Both the position numbers and the translations under genes were made by a program. A model generated the notes under the pieces. It had not been told where the DNA came from. It saw only the letters and a list, made by a program, of their open reading frames with translations, and did not search any database. From Bog-756 sp963701325 (GTDB lineage Bacteria; Actinomycetota; Acidimicrobiia; Acidimicrobiales; RAAP-2): a stretch of DNA of 64,000 nucleotides. Below are positions 33,719 to 41,487 of this stretch, one piece after another (position 1 is the first letter of the stretch; every line of letters begins with the position of its first letter). The stretch covers positions 2,976,001 through 3,040,000 of the forward strand of contig OY969604.1 of the NCBI GenBank assembly GCA_963701325.1, given 5' to 3'.

Positions 33719-35407
33719 ATGGCTCAGGGGGGTCACCGGACGGCCTGGCGACGTCGCCGAGCAGTGGTGAGTGCGATCGGAAACGGCTCGGGCGGCGAAG
33801 GGTCTGACGCCCCTCCGGAACCCGGGCTGAAGCGTATGCGAAAGGGCCCGGCGCGGGTCACGGTCCTGGTGCTCGTCGCTGGACTGTTGATCACTGCGGT
33901 TCTCGCATTGGTCACCGCCACCGTCAACGATCGCAACGAAAGCCGCTTGCTGCAGGAGCAGGTGGACGAGGCAGGGACCGTGGTGAGCGAGCTGCTCCCG
34001 TCCCTCGAGACGCCCCTGGCGACCGGAGCCGCAATCGCAATGGTCACCGGTGACCAGATCACCGCGTTCAACCGCGTCATCGCTCCTACCGTCGGCAGCA
34101 ACGGTCTCTTCGGCTACGTGGCCCTGTGCGGCGAAGAGGCGGGCGTCCCAGTTGTGCTCGGCTCCCTCGGAACCCCGAGCCAGACGACCAAGGAGCTGGG
34201 GTCGGCCCAGTGCGACTTCGTGCACGACCCGCACACCGCAGCGGGCCTCTCGGTCGATCGGATCATCGATCAGGGCAACCGGGTCGGCCTGATCTATGCG
34301 TCTCCAGGCAGCGCGCCACCACTCGGCGTCTACGCGGAGTACCTCCTACCCCCGGGCCACCGTATCTCGTTGTCCGGGTCGCCCTCATTCACCAATCTCA
34401 ATTTCGCGCTCTATCTCGGGCAGGGCGCGCACCAGCAAGACCTGTTGGAAGCCACCACCGGACAATTGCCCATCAGTGGCCGGACCGCGACGACGATGAT
34501 TTCGTTCGCCAACACGAAACTGACACTGGTCGGCACGCCGACCCAACCGCTCGGTGGGAGTCTCTCCCGCGTGCTCACGCCGATCGTCATCCTCGTGGGT
34601 GTGGTACTGACGGTCGCGGCGGCGCTGATGACCGAGCGACTGGTCCGTCGACGCAGGTCCGCCGAGCTTCTGGCCGAGGAGAACCGACGGCTCTACGGCG
34701 AGCAGCAGGGCCTCGCGGAGTCGTTGCAGCGCGCGCTCCTTCCCCGGGTCATCCCGGAGATCCCGGGGGTGGAGATCGCCACTCGGTACGAGGCCGGCCT
34801 GGACGTGATGGAGATCGGGGGCGATTGGTTCGATGTGATCTCCTGCTCCGACGGAGGCTTCGTCTTCGTGGTCGGCGACGTCTCCGGCAGGGGAGTCCAG
34901 GCCGCGATCGTGATGGCCTCGCTGCACTATGCCATCCGCGCGTATGTGGCCCAAGGCGACCCACCCAGCCAGATCCTGACGAAACTGTCCGCACTCCTCG
35001 ACGTCAGCCGGGACGGCCACTTCGCGACGGTCCTCTGTGGTCGTGTCGACGTTGACCGACGCGAGGTAGCATTGTCGAGTGCGGGGCACCTCCCTCCGCT
35101 CCTGGTCAGCCACAGGAAGGGCGGCTTCGTGGAATTGACTGTCGGTCCACCCATCGGCACCGTCTCCGGCACTGTCTACTCGTCGACTTCCGTCCAGATT
35201 CCCGATGACTGCACCTTCGTGGCCTATACGGACGGCCTGGTCGAACGGAGGGGCCAGGTACTCGATGTCGGGCTCGACGAGCTTCGGCGCTCGGTGATCC
35301 GGAGTGACCGTTCGCTGGATCGGGTCCTCTCCGACGTCGTCGCCGACCTGACACCGGAAGGATCGGACGACGACATCGCCATCTTGGGGCTCCGATGGAA
35401 GCAGTAG
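33719..35407 (+). CDS. Membrane SpoIIE/RsbU-type PP2C phosphatase with extracellular sensor
   Basis: 562 residues. A membrane helix near 49-68 (V-T-V-L-V-L-V-A-G-L-L-I-T-A-V) and another near 285-305 flank an extracellular sensing domain of about 210 residues. The cytoplasmic part carries the SpoIIE phosphatase: Q-R-A-L-L-P, E-I-G-G-D-W-F-D-V with the metal Asp, V-G-D-V-S-G-R-G-V-Q-A-A, and D-D-D-I-A-I-L near the end. It dephosphorylates the STAS antagonist to switch on the sigma factor in response to an outside signal. The start is uncertain (ATG 33719 or GTG 33767). The next STAS gene overlaps its end. Confidence 0.9.
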   Translation: MAQGGHRTAWRRRRAVVSAIGNGSGGEGSDAPPEPGLKRMRKGPARVTVLVLVAGLLITAVLALVTATVNDRNESRLLQEQVDEAGTVVSELLPSLETPLATGAAIAMVTGDQITAFNRVIAPTVGSNGLFGYVALCGEEAGVPVVLGSLGTPSQTTKELGSAQCDFVHDPHTAAGLSVDRIIDQGNRVGLIYASPGSAPPLGVYAEYLLPPGHRISLSGSPSFTNLNFALYLGQGAHQQDLLEATTGQLPISGRTATTMISFANTKLTLVGTPTQPLGGSLSRVLTPIVILVGVVLTVAAALMTERLVRRRRSAELLAEENRRLYGEQQGLAESLQRALLPRVIPEIPGVEIATRYEAGLDVMEIGGDWFDVISCSDGGFVFVVGDVSGRGVQAAIVMASLHYAIRAYVAQGDPPSQILTKLSALLDVSRDGHFATVLCGRVDVDRREVALSSAGHLPPLLVSHRKGGFVELTVGPPIGTVSGTVYSSTSVQIPDDCTFVAYTDGLVERRGQVLDVGLDELRRSVIRSDRSLDRVLSDVVADLTPEGSDDDIAILGLRWKQ

Positions 35408-35718
35408 GGGACAGCGGATCGGCCACGGTCGAGGGGCATCGGGATCCTTCCGGACTCCTCACGCTGTCCATCGACGGCGAGCTCGATCTGGCCAGCGTCG
35501 AGTCGGTGCACGAGGCCATTGACGCGGCATTGAACGGGAACCCCGAGCGGATCGTGTTCGATCTGGGAGGCGTGACGTTCATGGACAGCTCTGGAATCGC
35601 CATGATGCTGCAGGTCTCCAAGAGGGTCGGCACCATAGAAGTCCGCAATGTCGCGCCCATCGTGCGCAGGGTCATCGAAGCGACAGGCCTCGTCGAGGTA
35701 CTCGGACTCGAACCGTGA
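35395..35718 (+). CDS. Second STAS-domain anti-sigma factor antagonist
   Basis: 107 residues from ATG 35395, overlapping the phosphatase stop by 13 bases. It has the STAS fold L-T-L-S-I-D-G-E-L-D-L-A-S-V-E and V-F-D-L-G-G-V-T-F-M-D-S-S-G-I-A-M-M with the conserved Ser. Translational coupling with the phosphatase makes it the likely direct substrate, while the first STAS protein would act on the anti-sigma factor at the head of the operon. Confidence 0.92.
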   Translation: MEAVGDSGSATVEGHRDPSGLLTLSIDGELDLASVESVHEAIDAALNGNPERIVFDLGGVTFMDSSGIAMMLQVSKRVGTIEVRNVAPIVRRVIEATGLVEVLGLEP

Positions 35719-36296
35719 CGATTCGGCGCTCGTTCGGCTTGAACCGGAAGTCGGTGGCCGCAAGCCGCCAGTTCGTGTTGGATGCCGTCACCGATCTGCC
35801 GGACGAGCTCCGTGAGGCTGCAATTCTGATGATGTCCGAGCTCGCCACCAACGCCATCGTGCACGCCGCCACGGGATTCGAAGTCAGTATTGACCGGTCT
35901 GCGGACTGGCTCAGGATTGCCGTGACCGACGTGGGTGGTGGCGAGCCGGAGCTCCGGTCACCTCCGTCGAGTGATCCTCACGGCAGGGGTTTGCGGATCG
36001 TGGACGAGCTCTCGGACGAGTGGGGAATGGCGGACAACGAGGACGGCTCCGGCAAGACCGTGTGGTGCGCCGTCCGGCTGGACAGAACGGGTCCGTCCGA
36101 GGAGATGGCGACGGCAGCCAGTGAGGAGGTCCGTGGGCGGGCTGACCGACGGCGTGACCGTCCCGTCCTTCGTCGACTGGATCGCGGCGAAAGCGGTCGA
36201 AGACGGTCGGAAGCGACCTTCGTCCCAGTCGGTGCCAGGCACCGGGCCTGCCGTCTTGTCCCGGAGCAAGCCGACATCGTGGCTACGGAACCTTGA
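35715..36296 (+). CDS. HATPase-domain anti-sigma regulatory protein with C-terminal extension
   Basis: 193 residues from GTG 35715 (GTGA overlap). The ATPase domain (1-130) is complete: M-S-E-L-A-T-N-A-I-V-H, V-T-D-V-G-G-G-E-P and H-G-R-G-L-R-I-V-D-E-L. It is therefore more canonical than the anti-sigma protein next to the sigma gene. The last 60 residues are Arg/Glu-rich without obvious fold and overlap the convergent gene by 14 bases, so the tail may be a run-on after loss of an earlier stop. Confidence 0.85.
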   Translation: MTIRRSFGLNRKSVAASRQFVLDAVTDLPDELREAAILMMSELATNAIVHAATGFEVSIDRSADWLRIAVTDVGGGEPELRSPPSSDPHGRGLRIVDELSDEWGMADNEDGSGKTVWCAVRLDRTGPSEEMATAASEEVRGRADRRRDRPVLRRLDRGESGRRRSEATFVPVGARHRACRLVPEQADIVATEP

Positions 36297-36648
36297 GATC
36301 GAACCAGACGGTCTTACCAGGACTGTTCTGGATCGTGCCCCAGTGGTCGGAGAGCAGCTCGACCATCGACAAGCCCCGGCCGTTCGGATCCGACGGCTTC
36401 CCCGCCGGAGGTACAGGCATCCGGTTGCTTCCGTCATGCACAGCCACCCGTAGTGCGTCGTCGTCCTGACTGACGATGACGTCGAACGGCGTGCAGCCAT
36501 GGATCACCGCGTTGGTTGCGAGTTCGCTGGTGAGTAGTTCCGCGATCTCCACCGTTCTGCTCGGGAAGACTCTGAACATGTGCCGCACGAAGTGGCGGGC
36601 CTGGGACACGCTGTCCACTCGCATCGGAAATCGCATGGCTGCCTTCAC
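36283..36648 (-). CDS. HATPase-domain anti-sigma regulatory protein
   Basis: 121 residues from GTG 36648, preceded by GGTGAT; ATG 36636 is the alternative, and the open frame extends to 36744. It has the canonical ATPase boxes L-T-S-E-L-A-T-N-A-V-I-H, V-A-V-H-D-G-S-N and P-N-G-R-G-L-S-M-V-E-L-L. It is convergent with the other HATPase gene, the two ending over each other by 14 bases, so the locus carries three such proteins. Its client sigma or antagonist is not in view. Confidence 0.85.
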   Translation of the reverse strand: MKAAMRFPMRVDSVSQARHFVRHMFRVFPSRTVEIAELLTSELATNAVIHGCTPFDVIVSQDDDALRVAVHDGSNRMPVPPAGKPSDPNGRGLSMVELLSDHWGTIQNSPGKTVWFDLKVP

Positions 36649-36957
36649 TGTTTGATCACCACTCTGTTGACGGTCCGGACACCGTCTGCGCTTGATGACC
36701 GGTCTCCTTCCCTGGCTTGAACCGGCCCGACAGCCCTCCGGCATGCTGCCGACTCCGCGAGCGTGTGAGCCGCGGTGCCGAGGCTCGCGGGATCCTTCGG
36801 TTCACTTCGCCCTACCGTTGCTCTACCCTGTCCAACTTCATCCGACACAATTCGATGCGACTGCAGGACCGGGAGCTGCAGCGGGAATGACGGACCGTCG
36901 GAGACCGTGGCTCCGTTTGGCGAGCCCGGAGCGTGGGCATAGACCCAGAGGGGGGCG
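36649..36957. other. Intergenic stretch of about 310 bases
   Basis: No gene is supported. It must contain the promoter of the minus-strand HATPase gene. The right end holds AGAGGGGGGCG, a good ribosome site for the small candidate ORF at 36958. Confidence 0.5.
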
Positions 36958-37101
36958 ATGACCGATGAGGAACGGTCGCGGACCATCATCGTTCTCTTGG
37001 TTCTGGCGCTTGGAGCACAGGACTGCGGCGGGTCGGCCGTCAGTGTGATCCGGTCACGGCGAGCATCCCCAACGCAGCGGCCATCGACAGCGGCACGGTG
37101 A
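36958..37101 (+). CDS. Candidate small ORF with hydrophobic N-terminus
   Basis: 47 codons from ATG 36958 behind the good ribosome site AGAGGGGGGCG. It begins MTDEERSRTIIVLLVLALG and then D-C-G-G, which looks like a short membrane or lipoprotein leader, and ends Arg-rich. The last 62 bases overlap the 3' end of the convergent transporter gene, which lowers the odds. No family is known to me. It could be a small membrane protein or a chance frame. Confidence 0.25.
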   Translation: MTDEERSRTIIVLLVLALGAQDCGGSAVSVIRSRRASPTQRPSTAAR

Positions 37102-38197
37102 CCAAACCCAAGCAACTGGCCCTGGCGACGGACGGGTGGGCGCCGGCCGACCTGGCGGCCCGCAGCCACAAGAACCAGGCCAGGGAGCCAGTGAGGAACA
37201 GGTTCGGTCCGATATTCAACCCGACCAGGAGCGCAAACGGTCGAGGGGGAACTCTGGCGGCCAACAGCGAAGCGGCCGGGAGGTTGTTGACGAGCACGCT
37301 CGACAGGGCGGCCACGACTGCCGTTCCCCAAGCATCGAGGTGCGAAAGGAGAGTCGCTGGTCCCGACCAGGACCGGCCCACGGTACCGAGCGCGACTGCC
37401 ACGCCGAAGAGACCCACCAGGACCGGCAAGCCGAGCATGTCGAGTGCCCTTCTCCGTGAGATGTTCGACGATCTCGACCGGATGCCGATCGCTGCCACGC
37501 CGATCAAAAGGACCGGCACGGCCGGGGATCGGAGCGCGAGCACGACGATGGTTACTGCCACTACCGCAACCAATCCCACCCCCAACACCGGTCGCTCCGT
37601 CCCCGAAACCGGCGCCGCGGTCGTGCGAAGCGCCCGATGTTCGCTTGCTCCGATGACCAGTGCCGTCACCGCTGCGGCTGCCAACGCAGCCGGAGCCATG
37701 TGCCGAAGGAACGCTCCACCGGACAGGTGGAGATGCCCGAGCACGATGAGATTTGTCAGATTCGATCCGGGGAGGAGGAGGGAGCCAGCATTGGAGAGAA
37801 GCAAGCACCCGTACAGGAGAGGCGCTTCTCCTACCCTGCGGCTGCGGGCCGCGTACACGAGGATCGGAGTCAAGAACGCGACCGATGTGTCGAGGTTCAA
37901 CACTGTCGTGACGGCCAGCACCAGGAGGACTGCCCCGGCGTAGAGCACGATCCCGTTTGGCGACCGACGAGCGAGCCAGGATCCCGCCACTGAGAACAGC
38001 CCGTCGCTGTCTGCGACCAGACCCACCAAGAGCAGGCCGATCACCAGCACGAACGGTGGCCAGTCCTGCGCCGCGGCGGCACGAGCGTGAGTGGTGCTGG
38101 TCAGGGCAGCGGCTACGGCACCGACAGCGCCAAGGGCAGCCAGAGACCAGCCCAATCGGTCAGTGGCTCCGGGGTGCTCGCTCACCCGGGAAAGCAT
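37040..38197 (-). CDS. SLC13/ArsB/NhaD-like membrane transporter
   Basis: 385 residues from ATG 38197 with GAGAG upstream; the frame is open 11 codons more. About ten hydrophobic helices show the ion-transporter superfamily pattern: D-T-S-V-A-F-L-T-P-I-L-V in the first half, L-L-L-P-G-S-N-L-T-N-L-I-V-L and the second-half V-L-V-N-N-L-P-A-A-S-L-L-A-A. The N-L-T-N-L and N-N-L-P repeats are the inverted re-entrant loops that bind the ion in ArsB/CitM-type carriers. It could export arsenite, exchange Na+/H+ or carry a dicarboxylate; the sequence does not settle which. No ars genes are nearby. Confidence 0.82.
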   Translation of the reverse strand: MLSRVSEHPGATDRLGWSLAALGAVGAVAAALTSTTHARAAAAQDWPPFVLVIGLLLVGLVADSDGLFSVAGSWLARRSPNGIVLYAGAVLLVLAVTTVLNLDTSVAFLTPILVYAARSRRVGEAPLLYGCLLLSNAGSLLLPGSNLTNLIVLGHLHLSGGAFLRHMAPAALAAAAVTALVIGASEHRALRTTAAPVSGTERPVLGVGLVAVVAVTIVVLALRSPAVPVLLIGVAAIGIRSRSSNISRRRALDMLGLPVLVGLFGVAVALGTVGRSWSGPATLLSHLDAWGTAVVAALSSVLVNNLPAASLLAARVPPRPFALLVGLNIGPNLFLTGSLAWFLWLRAARSAGAHPSVARASCLGLVTVPLSMAAALGMLAVTGSH

Positions 38198-38269
38198 GCC
38201 TGGATCTCTCGTGCCTTGGCCCCCCTGCACCTGCCGGAATCCTTCCCTCGGCGTCGACGGTGACGGGTC

Positions 38270-38320
38270 TTGACCGAGACGGATGGGATCGACATACTGC
38301 CTACTACTACAGAAGGTAGT
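38270..38320 (+). promoter_or_regulatory. Promoter with BlaI/CopY-like operator for the membrane-protein operon
   Basis: TTGACC (38270-38275), a 17-base spacer and CATACT (38293-38298) form a good sigma-A-type promoter 73 bases ahead of the start at 38393. An inverted repeat ACTAC-AGAAG-GTAGT (38306-38320) covers the expected transcription start. BlaI/MecI/CopY regulators bind ACTAC/GTAGT-type dyads, and a gene for such a regulator is the third in this operon. This suggests autoregulation; TTG 38270 would also open the reading frame but lacks a ribosome site. Confidence 0.6.
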
Positions 38321-38392
38321 TGTGCAGCAGAATGCCGGGTCAACCGGGACGAGCTCCAGTTCTCGTTCGTTGAGCTGTCAGAGGGGACGTGG

Positions 38393-39418
38393 GTGAGTAG
38401 CGAGACGACGTTCAGCGCAGGGTCGGAGATCCTGGCCGTCCCATCCAGTCCGTTCGTGGGGGCAGCCGGGCTTCACGGATGGACCAGACCGGATGGTCGC
38501 AGAACGCTGCAGCTGGTCCTGGCCACCATCTGGCTCATCGACGGCATCTTGCAACTGCAGTCGTTCTTCTTCACCAGGAGCTTCGGCCTCGAGATGATCT
38601 CGGGCATGTCACAGGGCAATCCCTCGATCATCGCTGGTCCGATCAGTTGGTCGGGGTCGACGATCGGCCACCACGCCGTGCTCACCGACGCCCTCTTTGC
38701 CGTTGTACAGACTGCGATCGCCGTGGCCATCGCGTGGCGGCCGACAGTCAAGATCGGGCTGGCCGTCTCCATCGCCTGGGCGGTCGGCGTCTGGTGGGTC
38801 GGTGAGGGGCTTGGTGGCGTCCTCAACGGGACGGCCAATCCCGTCAACGGGGCGCCGGGAGCGGTGCTGATCTACGCATTGTTGGCCGTGCTGCTGTGGC
38901 CGACGGATCGGTCCGGCCAGAACGCCCCCTTCATCGCAGCTCGGGCGGTCGGTGCAACAGTTGCCAAGGGACTCTGGCTGGTGCTCTGGGCCTCCCTCTC
39001 CTACTTTGCGGTCCTCGGTGCCAACCGCTCGTCGCGAGGCCTGCACGACCTCATCACGGCTGAGGCCAGCGGCGAGCCAGCGTGGGTGGCGTGGATCGAC
39101 CACCAGGTGGCCGGCCTGGTGGAGCATCGTGGTCTGGCCGTGATGGTGGTGCTGGCCGTTATGTTGCTCGCGGTGGCCGTCGGTACGTATCTGCCGGGTT
39201 CGCTCGCCAATGTGGCGGTTGCGTTGGCCGCTCTGATCGGTCTGACGTTCTGGGTCGTGGGCGAGAACTTCGGAGCGCTCTTCACCAATGGAGCCACCGA
39301 CGTGAACTCGGGTCCGCTCCTGATGCTGCTGGCTGTCTCCTACTGGAGGCTGTCCCCCCGTCGCGATCCGGCGCTCGCTCCAGGGTCGGCGTTCTGTCCC
39401 GAGGGAGCAATCGCGTGA
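38393..39418 (+). CDS. Polytopic membrane protein of unknown function
   Basis: 341 residues from GTG 38393, behind AGAGGGG. Seven or eight hydrophobic helices are visible (for example L-V-L-A-T-I-W-L-I-D-G, V-V-Q-T-A-I-A-V-A-I-A, W-A-V-G-V-W-W-V-G-E, L-I-Y-A-L-L-A-V-L-L, and late L-A-V-M-L-L-A-V-A-V). A G-E-G-x-G and a V-G-E-N-F-G motif appear at equal places in two halves, pointing to an internal duplication. I do not recognise the family; the W-W-V-G-E-G type motifs occur in actinobacterial proteins beside DUF5134 genes. Control by the metal-like BlaI regulator suggests metal or cell-wall stress. Confidence 0.65.
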   Translation: MSSETTFSAGSEILAVPSSPFVGAAGLHGWTRPDGRRTLQLVLATIWLIDGILQLQSFFFTRSFGLEMISGMSQGNPSIIAGPISWSGSTIGHHAVLTDALFAVVQTAIAVAIAWRPTVKIGLAVSIAWAVGVWWVGEGLGGVLNGTANPVNGAPGAVLIYALLAVLLWPTDRSGQNAPFIAARAVGATVAKGLWLVLWASLSYFAVLGANRSSRGLHDLITAEASGEPAWVAWIDHQVAGLVEHRGLAVMVVLAVMLLAVAVGTYLPGSLANVAVALAALIGLTFWVVGENFGALFTNGATDVNSGPLLMLLAVSYWRLSPRRDPALAPGSAFCPEGAIA

Positions 39419-40128
39419 CCAATCCGGGTTGGTTGAACGACATGTTTGCCGCCCTCATGATCGTCGTCGCCGCCTACAGCACAGGCCGCCTGGTGGCTTC
39501 CCGCAGGTGGTCTCGCCCGACACATACTGACGTGGAGGTCGCCCACATCCTGATGGGGACGGCGATGGCGGGCATGCTGGTCACCGATCTCAACCCACTC
39601 CCAGTCGGGCTCTGGGAATTCGTCTTCTCCGGCCTCGCCGGGTGGTTCGTCTGGCGTTGCTACCAGTTCGTCAGGGATCCGAGCACCGGGCTTGCGTATG
39701 ACCAGAATGTGCATCGACTGTCCCGCCGCCTCATCCACTTGGTGATGGCGCTGGCCATGCTCTACATGTACCTGGCCGCCGCGCCGGCTGCCGTGGACAC
39801 GGGGGGGAGCATGGCCATGGGGGCCGCCACTGGCGGAACGACGAACTTCGTCCTCCTTCCCCTGGCCTTCATCGTGTCCCTCTTCGCCTCGGCGATCTGG
39901 GAGCTGGACAGGATCGGGCACTGGTCTTCGTCTCGCGCCGCCGTTGGCCAGGAGGCTCCCGTGTCGGCATCGGTGGGAGGCGGGTTACCCTCCGTCTCGG
40001 AGGGCTCCGATTCGCCGAGCGATCGAGCGGGTACATCCGCTACCCAGTGGCTCGCGCCCCGGCTCGAAGGTGTCTGTCATATCGCTATGTGCGTGACCAT
40101 GGGTTACATGTTGGTGTTGATGCTGTGA
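39415..40128 (+). CDS. DUF5134-like membrane protein
   Basis: 237 residues from GTG 39415, overlapping the previous stop (GTGA). Five or six helices: N-D-M-F-A-A-L-M-I-V-V-A-A-Y, then H-I-L-M-G-T-A-M-A-G-M-L-V, L-P-V-G-L-W-E-F-V-F-S, H-L-V-M-A-L-A-M-L-Y-M-Y, L-P-L-A-F-I-V-S-L-F and a final H-I-A-M-C-V-T-M-G-Y-M-L. Many His and Met residues in the helices (H-x-x-M-G, M-A-M-L-Y-M, A-M-C-V-T-M) are typical of DUF5134 and could bind copper, which suits a CopY-like regulator. The metal role is inference. Confidence 0.75.
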   Translation: MTNPGWLNDMFAALMIVVAAYSTGRLVASRRWSRPTHTDVEVAHILMGTAMAGMLVTDLNPLPVGLWEFVFSGLAGWFVWRCYQFVRDPSTGLAYDQNVHRLSRRLIHLVMALAMLYMYLAAAPAAVDTGGSMAMGAATGGTTNFVLLPLAFIVSLFASAIWELDRIGHWSSSRAAVGQEAPVSASVGGGLPSVSEGSDSPSDRAGTSATQWLAPRLEGVCHIAMCVTMGYMLVLML

Positions 40129-40189
40129 TGCACCGACCGAGAGTCGAGCTGCCTCGACCTGCCCACCACGGAAGATGGAGTTGTGCGTC

Positions 40190-40636
40190 GTGCGTGTGAC
40201 CACGACATGTGACAACCCCATGTGCTCCTGTGATCCCTGTAGTTGCACCGACTGCAGGTGCGGTGTGGCGCGGCTCGGCGACCTCGAGCGGCGGGTCATG
40301 GAGATCGTCTGGAGTCGGTCGGACACCGAGTTGAAGGTGCGCGAGGTGGCCGATGGACTTCCCGAGTATGCCTACACGACAGTGGCCACAGTCCTCGACC
40401 GTCTGGTTCACAAGGGAGTGGTGCGCCGTCGGAGGGACGGACGCACCGTCCTGTTCACCAGCGTCGGTACCCCTGGTGCCCACACCGCCGTCCTGATGCA
40501 TGAGGCGCTTGCTGTGGACCGCGACACGGACGCTGCTCTTCTCCGATTTGCCGAGACACTGTCGACCTCGGAAGCCGCGATCCTTCGCCGGGGGCTCGAT
40601 GCCCTCGAACGCAACGCACGAGAGAACGATCGGTGA
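40190..40636 (+). CDS. BlaI/MecI/CopY-family repressor with metallothionein-like Cys-rich N-terminus
   Basis: About 148 residues (GTG 40190; ATG 40175 and GTG 40196 are alternatives, GGAG at 40177-40180 favouring 40190). The first 25 residues are C-D-N-P-M-C-S-C-D-P-C-S-C-T-D-C-R-C-G, seven Cys in the C-x-C / C-x-x-C spacing of small metal-binding proteins. The rest is the BlaI-type winged helix: R-L-G-D-L-E-R-R-V-M-E-I-V-W, then Y-T-T-V-A-T-V-L-D-R-L and V-R-R-R-R-D-G-R-T-V. CopY carries its metal Cys at the C-terminus; here it is at the N-terminus. A Cu or Zn sensor is likely. It is the last gene of the three-gene operon it probably controls. Confidence 0.8.
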   Translation: MRVTTTCDNPMCSCDPCSCTDCRCGVARLGDLERRVMEIVWSRSDTELKVREVADGLPEYAYTTVATVLDRLVHKGVVRRRRDGRTVLFTSVGTPGAHTAVLMHEALAVDRDTDAALLRFAETLSTSEAAILRRGLDALERNARENDR

Positions 40637-40659
40637 GTTCCCGGCGGATCATTGTCGTC

Positions 40660-41436
40660 TCAGGGAATGCCCTTCGTGGCGGTCACGCAGACCACGGCCA
40701 TGAAGGGCGTCCAGAACGAGCTGTCGCCGAGCAGTTCGAGCGTGCGGTCGACGTCTCGATCCTCCAAGCCGGGGTCTGATCCCAGCATCAGCGTCCGCGC
40801 CGTTCGAAGCGTGTGGTGCCAGAAGGCGGCAAGGTCTGAGCCGCCCTGCAGCATCTCTGCCTCGACGAAGACGCTCATGGTCTCGGGAGCCTCTGCGGAG
40901 AGCAGCATCGGTAGCGTGCGCGCCCAGGTCCACCGCTGCGTGAGGCTCTCGAACGTTCGTCGAAACGTCTCATCTGTGGCAGCCGACGCCGGGAACCCAT
41001 CGGCCTCCTCGACGAGGAGTACCCCACCCGGCCGCACGGCCTCGAACAGCTCCTGCAGGATGCGATCCCGGCCGGGCAGGTGCATGAGGAGGTTCCGGGT
41101 GTGGACGAGATCGAACGATTCGTGCGGGAGCACGGAGGCGGTGAGGTCGGCCTCCCGTACCGTGATCTGGGGGATCGAGCGGAGCTCCTCGAGCAGTGTC
41201 GTGTCAAGATCGAATGCGAGGACCGTCCCCGCGGCACCTACTCGTCGAGCGAGCGAGCGCGTGATCGAACCGGCTCCCGCGCCCAACTCGGCACAGTCCC
41301 AGCCTGACCCGACTCCTGCTTCGCCGAGCAGTCGTTCGGTCCGGGGATCGGCGATCCGTTCGAGGAGCCGAAGACGCTCGGCCTCGGAATCGAGGGCATT
41401 CCTCCGCCAGTAGACCCCGTCGGATCGCACGGTCAT
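40660..41436 (-). CDS. SAM-dependent methyltransferase
   Basis: 258 residues from ATG 41436 with GGGGGAGA upstream; the open frame extends 16 codons more. The class I methyltransferase glycine motif A-E-L-G-A-G-A-G-S-I is followed by V-L-A-F-D-L-D (acidic residue binding SAM ribose), I-T-V-R-E-A-D-L and S-F-D-L-V-H-T-R-N-L-L-M-H-L, then P-G-G-V-L-L-V-E-E. The substrate is unknown; small-molecule or ubiquinone-like methylases share this pattern. It faces the BlaI gene convergently and is followed by the methyltransferase-unrelated membrane gene on the same strand. Confidence 0.88.
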   Translation of the reverse strand: MTVRSDGVYWRRNALDSEAERLRLLERIADPRTERLLGEAGVGSGWDCAELGAGAGSITRSLARRVGAAGTVLAFDLDTTLLEELRSIPQITVREADLTASVLPHESFDLVHTRNLLMHLPGRDRILQELFEAVRPGGVLLVEEADGFPASAATDETFRRTFESLTQRWTWARTLPMLLSAEAPETMSVFVEAEMLQGGSDLAAFWHHTLRTARTLMLGSDPGLEDRDVDRTLELLGDSSFWTPFMAVVCVTATKGIP

Positions 41437-41487
41437 GGGGGCAGTCTCCCCCACAGATCCATGGGCGTGAGGTGCACTCCACAACGC

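Noticed and set aside
36645..37808. 387-codon minus-strand frame overlapping the transporter
   Set aside because: Different frame from the transporter, which has a clear membrane pattern; this frame is Arg/Gly/Ser-rich noise.
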